Positions 31,956 to 43,900 of a DNA stretch of 64,000 nt are shown here, one piece after another. The stretch is taken from NCBI RefSeq assembly GCF_021347895.1, contig NC_067131.1, forward strand, positions 5,856,653 through 5,920,652, written 5' to 3'. The translations under genes were made by a program, and so were the position numbers. Source of the DNA: Acanthochromis polyacanthus (lineage: Eukaryota; Chordata; Actinopteri; Pomacentridae). Position 1 is the first letter of the stretch, and the number at the start of each line of letters is the position of its first letter. The notes under the pieces were generated by a model. That model searched no databases. It saw nothing but the letters and a program-made list of their open reading frames with translations, and was not told where the DNA came from.

Positions 31956-34900
31956 GTGAGTTTAGTCTTTGTGCTTTTCCAAGGGAAACATTGAGGAAAA
32001 GGGAAGGAATTTACAGCTTTTAATGTGTATTTTCTATTAAAATATTAGCTTTTTCTGTTAATTTCACTTTCAAAGGAGCAATTTAAAGTTGCTTTTGTTC
32101 ATTTTTATGTCAACTTCAGCTGGGTAGATTTCTCACGAACTTACAGGCGCACAGGTGAAGCCAGGTTTCACAGTCGCATTTCATTCTGGGAACTAAGAGA
32201 CAACTCACCTCTACTGCCTGCTGATCTGACAACAAAAAGTGTCGATTCAACAAACACAAACCCAGCGGTGAGGCTCGAAGTGGCTGAAATAAAAACACGA
32301 GGAGACGAAGATGAGACCCCGATGCCTGTCCTCTACAGGGAATCCTTCCAGATGCTTCCTCGGTGGGATTTCGAGGATGAGTACAACCGGGACGCCCCGC
32401 CTCGACCGACAGTAAGCGAGCTAAGACAAGACAGGACAGAAACGGTAGAAACGTGTTAACCTGGCAGGCGTGGGTGTTTGGAGTCTGTGTGTCTTTGGTG
32501 TGACCTGCCTGCATTCTCCTGTTTGCTTTTCCTTTTTATCTCTTCATCAGATTGATATTTCTGCGATTGTTTGTGGCCTCTCATTGACCTGATTGTGCTC
32601 AGTGTTCACTAAACTTTACACACATTTCAACCAAATGAGCATCTTCCTGTTCTAATTTGCTCTTTTGTCATCGTCAGACTTGTGCCCGGTCTGTGCGAAA
32701 CTCTAAAGATGAGAGCTTCAGGAGGGCTTTCCTCCCCGACATACGTCTGTTTCTGCACAAAGACGACATCAGCATGAGCAAGTGGAACCGGCTATCCCAT
32801 TTTAACAATCCCTTTGGATTTATGGAGTACAAGTACGACGGTAGGTGTAAGTGTGCTGACACAGTGTTTCATAACTACTGTGTGGGACTGGTGAGTAAGA
32901 GACATGTAGTAATCATGGATATTTTCTTTATTCCACTTCCTTTTCCTGGATTTAGCCAAAATGTCTCATCAAGTCCCAAAAATGTGGCACACTGATGCCA
33001 CTTGGAACACGTTTTCTATCATTTTAGCAGCATTTTTTTTCCCTTTCTGTCTCAGATTTAGCAACAAAACGCAGATTTCCTTGAGATGAATTTGGAAATC
33101 CAGAGTTTGTAGCCTTCGCCAACCGGTGAAATTGCAGTTTACGTCCAAGTTTGTCCAGACTCATTTGATTTTAAGTGTGTAAGTTCATTGAGAAAACACA
33201 AAAACGGAGTCCAATTCCTTGTATGTCTTCACTTTGACCAATAAAGCTGATTCTGATGAAGTTGCAGCCATGATAGCAGGCAATCGTTTAAATGTGGATG
33301 CTGTGTGACATCGATTATGAGTTCGACAAAAGCTACAAACTACCGAGAAAAGGACTGTTGCATTGTTTGCGTCTATAACACGCAAAACACATCAAAAACG
33401 CGGTTCCTTCATACACATCTACAACCTAACAGCAAAGAAAATCCGTACACTCAGCTTAGTTTCAAGGTGATTAGAGTAAACAATTCAGTATCTGACCAAA
33501 TGTGAAATATGGTCTCAAACTTTTCTTCTGTTTCTAAGTTACTGTGACAAATAAAGGCCATAAAAACGTTTTTGCAGAACATTATGATGCCACGATGAAG
33601 TTGGCCGTTGACTTTTTGGGTATAAAAGCGTCATTATTTTATCTTTTGACAGATTTCAGTGAAATTTTGTCATGATTATCTTAGATTTTATCGAGTTATG
33701 TCCAAAAATGTGTCTTGTGAGGTCACAGTGACTCTAGATAAAATGCAATCAGTTCGTTATTACTTCCAGTTCAACATTTCTGCCAGATTTGAAGAAAATC
33801 CCTCCAGACATTCCTGAGATGTCAGATGTTGCAGGCAGCATAAAAATGTCAGAAACATTATTTAAAGTTACTCTAGAGACTAAATTATAACGACAAAATT
33901 CAGTTCACCTTAGCGCTAAAGATCATTTTTGACCTTTAAGCTCAATTATTTGGTTTTATGGCTTTTCTTTTTTACATCAAACAACAACTGAGCTGCTGGT
34001 ACTTATCAGCTCGAGAGGCAAACATTTACAGTAACGCTGAAGTTTCCAGCCAATAAAAGCGTGCAAATATTGAACTTGCATTCCTTATCATTTACTCAGA
34101 AATATGACTTCAAATGAATGCTGTTTGTTGAGCCTGTTACTGTTGCTCTGTTCTGGTTGGATGTGTCAAACAGCTGCCATATTCTGTGTTGTGTTGAATT
34201 CAAGTTCGAATTTGTTACTGTTTTTTTAGAACATCTCTACTGTAAGTTTTTGTCATAAACCCAAAATATGATTTAAATAAAGCCACAAATTCTTAAAATG
34301 AATGTATTTAACCATCTTAACGAGAAGATGAAGCTCAGATAGTGTTATATTGATTTATATTTTTTGACAGCCAATAACAGTGTGCGCCAATGACGTCGGA
34401 CCATCGGTCAAATCCGATTTGTGTACCAAAAGTCCGGTAAAACTTACTACATTACCGGTCTCATAGATGTTTGTATATATCTATGACCGGTTTCATGTCC
34501 GGTGTAATTTTTTTCCTGTGTGCGGCGGCGCAGCGTTAACAAGCTGTCGTTCGATTGTAAACGGCCCAGCAATTGGAAGTCGCTGTCTTCCAACGTCGTT
34601 AGCAAGCTATTGTTAACGTCGTTACCATCTGGCGGGAGTATCAGCGACAATAAAGTGTTCAAACTTGAAATGAAATCCGCGGATCCGCGGAAAATTCCCA
34701 TCCCTGAGTACAAATTCAAGTTTCAGCAGAAGCGTGTGAAAGTAGCGCCAAAACGAAGCTGAGAGCTGTTTTTCTGGTCAAATTGGACGTGTATGGTGAG
34801 TAATTCAATGGTAAAAGTGGATGGTGGGATGGTAGAATGGTGTGGGAGGGTGTAGTGACGGTGACAGTGCATGTAGATGGTAATTTGCCAGGTGTACAAT

Positions 34901-37900
34901 GAGAGAGGGTGGATGCTGAGTTAGATTTGGCTGTTGCTATGAGAGTATGGTAGGTTATTTCATGGATTATGGTATTACATACCATAATCCATGGTATGGT
35001 ATGCATAAAATATTCGGTCCAGTAAAAACTGTTTCGGTCCAGTAAAAAATTACTGTTTACTGGTCCACGGTCCAGTCATAAATTGTGCCCATTCGCGCAG
35101 ACTGCAATAAAAAACACTCCCGTACAAAACACCTGCTCTCTGCTAACAGTGATATTAAATGGAATTATGGAATTTAAAAGCACGTTTACAAGACAAATAC
35201 TTTATTTTAAGCTGTGATCATCCACCATATTTACAGCTTGACCAAATGTGTGCTGCTAAACATATTTCGTAAACATCGGATATTCTCTTCTTTTTATCTA
35301 CAACTTTTTGCAAAACCCTTATGAGCGCATCTTATTTGATATACTGTCAAACTCTACAGTTATCATACCCAATTCTGCAATTTCAACCACACTGGAATAA
35401 TGTGAACATATTTGTATTAAAGTTGATGGTATTTCCACAATTATTGATCAGTTCACTGACATAAAATGAATAAATTTAAATAATTAGTGCCTAATTTTAG
35501 CAGAAAAGCAATAAGATATTCAATAAGTCGAATACATTGCTGAAGATAAAGATAAGTAAGCTTAAATTAGAAAAAAAAATGGAAAAGTAAGAAACAATAC
35601 TGTCACTGTTTCTGAGGTAGTAAAGTAATATCACACATGATGATTAAATATTGCAAATAAATGTGAAATATTACAAATTCAGGACAAAGCAACACGTGTC
35701 CACCTGATGGATTTCAGACTTTTTGGTCTTGTTTTAGCTCAGGGTTTGGTCTCCACCAGCTCTAGAGGTAAATATCAGGGTATTTAGCTGCTAAATAGTC
35801 TACTATGTTCACCAGCTTGGGTTTTTTGGAGATGTGGGATTTTATGAGGGCAGTGAGAAGTTCCAAACACTAAACAATGAGCTGAAACTCATATTAAAGC
35901 TACATGTATTTGAAGGGAACAACAGATTAATTCACCGCTGCTTCGAGTAAAACACATTAGCTAACATCTTGCTACACAACTTCCCTTTCGTTTGCAGATG
36001 TGATGGCTTCGGTGAAACTTATCCCAAAACCAGAAGAGCCGCTGCTGCTTCCTAAACCCGGCGGTGACGGTTGTGTTCGCTGTGCTGTGGTGGCCACAGC
36101 TGGAATCCTCAACGGATCCAAAATGGGGGCAGAAATAGACGCTCATGATTACGTTTTCCGGTAAGAAAGTGGAGAAACGAACGTGTTGGTCGTCTGTGAA
36201 GCCACACCTGCTGTGTAATAAGGCTTCTAATATATCATAATTATTATAATAGCTGCCTCATATTAGCCTGAGGCAGCAGTTATTATAAGCTCTAGTTATT
36301 GTTGGAATTCGCCGACAGTATTTAACCATGGTGGGATCTCAACAGGACACTGTTGACGCTCACTCATGCCTGAAGTGTACACACAACCTATAGCCATTCC
36401 TACATATACTGTTCCACCTGGTATAGCCGATGACAAACCCTTTTTCTTTCTCATAGGTCGTTTAACCCTCGTGTCGTCCTGCGGGTCAAAATTTACCCGT
36501 TTTAAAGTTTGAAAATGTGGAAAATATATATATTTTTTCACAGTGAAACTTCTGATGTCCACCTTTTCAACATTTTTGGGAAATCTTTGAAAATTTTTTG
36601 GTGGAAAAAAAGGAATATTAAAAATGTTTCTTTAAGACCATTCACATAAAAATCAACCAAAATCCAGTGAAATTCGCTGGATTTTGGTTGATTTTTATGT
36701 GAATGTTCTTAAGGAAATATTTAGAAGTTTTACTGATATAAATTAAATCACTTTAGATATTTTTAGGATTTTTTTTTTTTGGAAGATTTTTACTTATTTT
36801 TTGAAAATATTTCCAAGAATTTTCTTGCCAAAATTTGGGAGATTTAAAAAAAAAAAACTTTTAAGGAAAAATTAAGGAATTATTGGAATTTTCTTCCTGA
36901 AGGTTTTGCAAATTTTCAGGAATTCTGGGATTTTTTTTGCTGAATTTTGGGATTTTTTTCAGACGAGGAAACAATATTTTTTGGTGCCCATAAATGAAGA
37001 CAACAGGAGGGTTAAACAACATCTCAGCCTCTTTCAAACAGTGCCTGTAGATAAAGACTGCATACTTTTCCACCACCACAAGGAAAATTCATTGAGTCAA
37101 CCAAAACCGTCAATAAATGTAATACACTTCTGTAGAAAATTGTAAGTACATTTGTGCCATCAGAAGCCTGTAGTGTCTCCTTAAGCAGGAATAATGTCTT
37201 GTAGGCATGAGGCAGAATTATCCATCAGACTCTGACATCATCTCGCTGACGTTTTTGACCACTTTTCCATGCAAAATTCCTTCAGTTGCAAGATAATTGA
37301 GGATTTTCTTGCATCTCCTGCCCATTTTTAATCCCCCTCTTCCATGACATTTAAACGGGATTGAGATTTCAGACTTTGATCCAAAACCTCTGTGGATTTG
37401 CTGCTGTATCCTGCTGGAAAATCCATTTCCAGACGGATGGGCTCAACTTATCTTAATGCACTCTTTGATATGGTGCAGAATTCATAGCTGGATCAACGAC
37501 TGTAAGTTCCACAGTCCCTGGGGCATCGGTGCATCTCCAAACTATCACATTTCCACCACTTTGCTTCACAGATGTTTGAGGTTCTTCTTCAGGGTGCTCC
37601 AAACATTTCTGCTGTTGCTGTGGCGAAACAACTCTATCTTGGATTCATCTGTCCAGAGCACATTTTTTCCAAAAGGCTTCAGTTGTAGTTTTGTTTCGCA
37701 AAGGTGTTTTCTTGATACAGGTCAAACATGCGAGTTCTGATTGTAGGTGCAACACTTTGGCATCAAAAGCTGCTCAGTTTCTGCAGTTCCTGTGATGAAA
37801 TGATGACTTTTCTTAGAGACGTAACAAAATGGCCGTTCTATGTAACTTCTTTTCCAGAGTTCATTAAGAGTTCTATAGCTCTTGGCTTCATGACGACACA

Positions 37901-40900
37901 CACTTCAATGGTAAAGAGAACATCAGCCACCACCCTTGTTGTCAGAAGCTTAAAATTCCGCGCGTCATTTATTTGACGGAAGTGAAAGCCTTGTTTAAAA
38001 GCGGATCAAAGTATTTGCATGTGCTGAACAGCCGACAATGTACAATGACTCTTTCATCTGACAGTATTTGCTTTGTTAGTGGGTAGTTTTAGCGGTTTGA
38101 CTCTAAGGCCCCATCCACACAAAGACAAAACGAGGTCTAAACGCATAAGTTTCCTGCCGAATCTGCACATCATCCACACGAAGACGGCGTTTTGGGGGTC
38201 TGTAAATGATCATTTTTGAAACCAGGTTCCAGAGTGGAAAGATTTTGAAACGCCGTATACGCAGCTCCGTGTTTACTGGCTCTCCGCTACTTTTCAGATA
38301 CGCTTGCGTCATAGTTTCGTATCTTCATTGACACGTATGCGCCACACGCGGCAACGAAGCTAGTGACCCTACTATCCCTGTTGCAGCAAAATCTCCTTCT
38401 CAATCACCACCAATTATCGAGGACACATTACGGCACTTTATTTACTTCCCGGCTTGGTCTCTGTTTACAACTTTTGCCGCAAGTGCGCATGCCCACTGTT
38501 TTTTCTTCTGTTTGCGCGTGTTTCCGTCATATCGTTACAGCGCCCCTAGAGGTCTGGCATGTGTTTTACAGCGTTTCCATGCGTATCGAGTGCATTCATG
38601 TAGACGCACACATTTTCTGAGACGCATTCGTCTTTATGGCGATCGTTTTTGAAACTGTTAAGCGTTTTGTCTTCGTGTGGATGAGGCCTAAGTTAGAGAG
38701 CCATCACCAGCAGTTATTGAGGCCAAATTTGTGGAAGAAGATTTTTGATCAGAGTTGTGTTATTCAGACCGGGTCACCAAGGAAGCAGGTCCTGGATGTT
38801 TACACGACTTTCTATACGTTCTGCTCCATTTAATTGGTTAATCTTGCCTGTTTGTGCATATAGGCTTTATACCAGCAGTAGAATTGATGTTCATCGTATA
38901 TTCAGCCTCTATGGAGGTTCGACAAAAACATGTAGAAACTTATCCCTTTCAAAGTTTGCATGCCAAAAGTATAAAAGTCCTTTGACGTCACCCAAAGGCT
39001 ACAGTTCTATTCAAATTCTATTCAGTATGCAAACGTACTGAAAAACTCCCTTCTTTGTAATGTATTGAATGTCATGGAGTAAAACGTCTGTGGTGATAAA
39101 GAACAGCTGTTTAAATACTACAGGTTAGCACAAAAGAAAATCCCCTCCTTTCTCAGAGACGGAAGATTTCAGACATTCATTTTGTGAAATGATTTTTTTC
39201 TGCCACGTGTTGCACAAGCTTCCAGCTAATCGTGGCTTCAATGTTGGTGTCTGACACTATCATAGAATGAGAGGCAGAGTTTACAGTAAACACTGATGCA
39301 ACCCTGATTAACGGGTGTGTGGAACGAGCCGGAACAGCTTCAGGGTATTTTAAAGAGGACCGTGGCGCAACGGGACCCCTCCAGCAACGAGCGTCTGAGA
39401 AAAATGAGGAAATTCAGAAAATCTCTGCAGGAATTTCTGCAGTATCGATATCCTCCGTGCAGTCTGTGATCAAACATAAAGGTGGACAGAAAGACTTGAT
39501 AATGAAATGGTAGCAAAATGTGCACAGAACCCAGTGAAAATGTGTCCTACTCACACACTGGCTTCAGTCTGGTTGTTCCTTCATCTGAACCAAGCAGTAA
39601 ACTTCAGTATTGTATAAATAAAGCCGATTAAAATTCAATCATACATTGAAAAAATTAAAAATCCCATAAAAAATGGTGCCAGCTTTCAAAAACTGTGGTA
39701 ATTAGTGAAAGTGAGAGCAACTATTAGTAGAATAATGATATTTTTGTGGATTTAAATACAGTAAAACAGTGTAAAAGTATCACAAATTACAGCTTTATTT
39801 TGAAATACAGATGTTTGACATGGACATTATCTGCAATCTTAGCCTGCTCTTCAATGGTTAACATGTAAATTAATCTTGTTTTCTATGAAATTACTAGTTT
39901 TTATCTGGAATTTAACAAAACGTGGGAAATAAAAGCAAACATCTGTAAAATAATGATATTTTAGTGGATTTCAACGCAGAAAAACAGTAATTTTATGGCC
40001 ACACATTGTGAAAGAACAAATTACTACCTGTAAAAACACAGATTATTGTTTGTTTGTTGTTGTTTTTGTTTACTTGTAACATGTAACTTAAGGACTTCCT
40101 CTTGTATTTTACTGGATATCGCTTGTAATTTAGCAAAACAGGGAAAATCTGTAAAATTATTTACCATAGTTTAGTCCTTGGTACACAAAATGTTTCTTTT
40201 GCTGATTTAAATACAGTAGAAGAGTGTAATTTTACAACTAAATGCTGTAAAAATGTGTATGTTTGATGTTTTGTCCTGTTTTTTATTTGTATATTTATTC
40301 ACAGTTAACACATAAATGAATCCTCTTTCCTGTGATTTCTCCAGTTATTATCTGTAATTTAACAAAACAGGGAAAAGCTGTAAAATTATAGTAAAATGTT
40401 GAAAAACTACACTTAAAACGATGTCAGTTTTTTTCACTAGATAACCAAGTCTCTGGCGTGTTTTAACGGCAGGATGAACGGTGCAGTGATCGAGGGATAC
40501 GAGGACGACGTGGGAAACAGAACATCCGTTTACGTCCACACAGCGTACTCCATGATCGCTTCGCTTCATTTTTTCAAGAAGTACGGATACAAAGCCGCCC
40601 CACACGATGAGGTACTGAAACTTCAAGTACAGCGGTGTGATGTTATTTACATTCTCCTCACACACACAGTAAAGATTCGTTCTGTGCGTTGCTGACAGGG
40701 TATAAAGTACGTGATGATTCCTGAGGGGATGAGGGATTTCCAGTGGCTCAAGAGTCTTATTAAAGGAGAAAAGATCCCGTACGAAGGCATATTCCACAAC
40801 GAGGAGTGAGTATCCACTTGGTATGCACATAAACTAGTACAGTTTCAGTGCTGGAACGTGGCAGGATCGTGGAAACGGTAATATCTGAAACCTGCTTTAA

Positions 40901-43900
40901 ATTCTGCCGTCCTGGAAGCAAAATCATTTCTTTAATACAGCAAAACTACAGCATCTTCTTGCAAATTTGGCATGAAGTGTTATGTCTAATTTTTTATTAT
41001 TACAAAAAGTCTTTTAGAACATACCTTTATAAGAGTAACATCCCCATATTGTGCTTCTTTGTCTCTTTTCATGACATGTCTTGTATGAATTCTATATTAT
41101 AGCGTTAAAATATAAGAAAAGTAGAAAATTCTTTGAGTTTTTATTCAAATGTTGAACTTAAAAAAGTGCTGCCCTTTATTTTGAGTTGAAAATTTGGTTA
41201 TTCAATTGAATTTTGAAACACAATTACAAAACTTACAGGCTTCCAGTTTATTTACTTATTCATTTATTATCTTTTTTCTATTATTGTGATGACGATGTTG
41301 CTTCTGAGAATGAATGTCAGTGATCTCTTTAGGAAGCACAGAAAGGAAGTAACTGCATCACTCTGGTGTATTCTGTTGATTTTTTCTACGTCATATTTTC
41401 TATATTTTTATCGTATTTTATTTTATTTATACCTTCACTTTATACTCTACCCTAATAGTCTGTGTTTTCTTATTGTTTAGTAGCCTAGCCACGCTAGACA
41501 ACCCACGGCAACGAATTGAATTCTCTGCCAGGGTGGGTCTAGTTACCCTCCATAAGGCTCGAGGCTGGATTCTCCTAAAACTGGCCGGACCAATCACCAT
41601 GAAGTGTAGAGTCAGAAGTCGGGCGTAACTAAGTGACGACAGAGGCGCGACGATTCTGACAGAAACAACCAGCGCACAATAAACAGTTATCTTTCTTCTC
41701 GGCTTTGGCCACAGCCCTTAAAGATTTGAAGCTAAAATTCAACTTGAAAGATAAACAAAGGACGGCACTGAAGTGTTGCATTGAGAAGAAAGACGTATGG
41801 CGACAGGATATGGCAAATCCTTAATATACCAGTTGGCTCCGCTGGTTGGGAAGCTAATGGGACTTAGCCACAATCCGCCGGCGCTCTAGGAACTACGTCA
41901 GCCTATTCGTTGCGCTCATTGGTTGTATACCTACCCAATTGCTGCAGAGTGATTTGATAGACAACCTTTTAGCCCGCCTCCCTCCCTGTCGAGCGTGCCG
42001 AGACCCTTGCGTCTTCAGAGCATGGGTCTAGCGCGGCTAGGCTAATTGTTCAGCCCTTTTTTGACTATCCATGCTGCTGTAACAACTTCATTTCCCTCCG
42101 GGGATTCATAAAGTCAGTCTAAAACTCGCATTTCATTTCCAAACCAACCGTGCCATGGATAATTGTTGCTATGACAGACACCAGACTCCACGCAGGGCTT
42201 CGTTTACCACATTCTTTTGTCAAAAACACACTTGCACGTTAGCAACCGCCAGCCACAATAACACCACAATTAACTCGTGAATCACCCAGAACAACACGAG
42301 GCTTGAGGTGCACTGGTACAATTCTGTCTCAAGGTCTGGTAGAGAAATATAACAGCATTGTGCAAATATAAACCCACAAAAACGCATTTAATCATCTAAA
42401 TCTCTGACATTACACTTCTGTCTTTTGTGTTTTAATCCTCCAGGCCGAGGACTTACTACTCAGGTCAGTACGACGAGAACCGATTCTACGTTCTGAACCC
42501 GGATTTCCTGCGATATGTGAGAAACAGGTTAGCCTCTTATCACCTGAAGAACTGTTTTTTTATTGTTTAAAGATGATAAGTCTATTTTTATAGTTCTTCA
42601 TATACAAAGACACAGCACAGGGTTGAAAGCAATGTGAGCTAAAAGTAAAAATAACCTTAAAACTAACAGAAAAGTGGTGAAAATATAGACTTACAGCAAG
42701 ATTAGAGACACCCCGAAGAAAGAAACTGAAAATCTGAGCAAAATATATGATTTATAGATAGATAAGCTGTTTAAACAAGTAAAACAACTCAATAAGGAAG
42801 TCAGCAGAAAATTTTTAGCTTCACTTTTTTGGAAAAGATGAAAGCAGGAATACCTTAAACAACTTTTTCTTTCACTAGACTTTAGATTTATCATTAAAGT
42901 CTGATGTGTTTGAAGATCTCAAAGGGATTTTTTTCCCCAGATTTCTTATCTGAAGATGTGTCATTCATGTTTTAATCTGCTTAATCAGAAAGACAAACTT
43001 CCTGTTTTACTACAACTAGAATCCTTTTTACTCATTCAGACATGCGAGTATTTTAAGAACTGAGGCCTTTAAAGATCTATACAGCTGTGCATTATTTGTG
43101 TACCAATGAAAGTAAGAAAACTACTCATGAACAATATTAAATGTCTGTGACACACATTCACCAAAAACCAAATATATTTATTTCTAATATTAGAAGTCTG
43201 TTGATTAAAATGAGGCACAATCTGTTTTAAATCTGACAGAACGAGGAACATATAGAGATTCTCAGGTAATTTATCACCTTTAATCAAGCCAGTTGAAATC
43301 ACATCATTTTATAATAAGCACAATTAAAATAACATTTAAAAAAAACACAACTAAAGCAAATATCAAAACCGAGTCTGGTTTAAAGGCTCAATAAAAAAAG
43401 AATTAGCATCCTCTGCGGTTTAACTTCAAGACAACTAGAAATTAAAATATGCAGTGAGATTGAAGAGTTAGTTAGCAGGATATGATGAACTTAAAGTCAG
43501 AGTTTTCAATGTCACAAAGGTAAACCTGTTAGAGCACAACAGTAACTGATCCTGCAGCTAATCGCCTGTTTAGTTTCAGATTGAAATCCGCTCTAAGAAC
43601 CTTTCCTCTTGTTCTTGTAACCTTGTCAGCGTCAGTGAAGGAGAGAAACACTAGATCTTTGCAAAGACGCTCAACTCAAAAGACACCAGCTCTTATTTTT
43701 TTGTAAAAATGTTGCTAAGGGTTTTGTTGAAGGTTATTTAATGCTCACTTTGGAGGCTGCAGTTTGTTCCGTCATATGGGTGATAAAAGGGATTATTTTT
43801 ATCTACGTGTGCTCATTTCACACTTTTTACTCACCCGCAGGTTCCTACAAAGTCCTCAGCTGAACACTTCAACGTGGTCACTGGTGCGACCGACCAACGG

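Noticed and set aside
40348..40830. 160-codon minus-strand frame
   Set aside because: Opposite to sialyltransferase exons 5 and 6; no family match.
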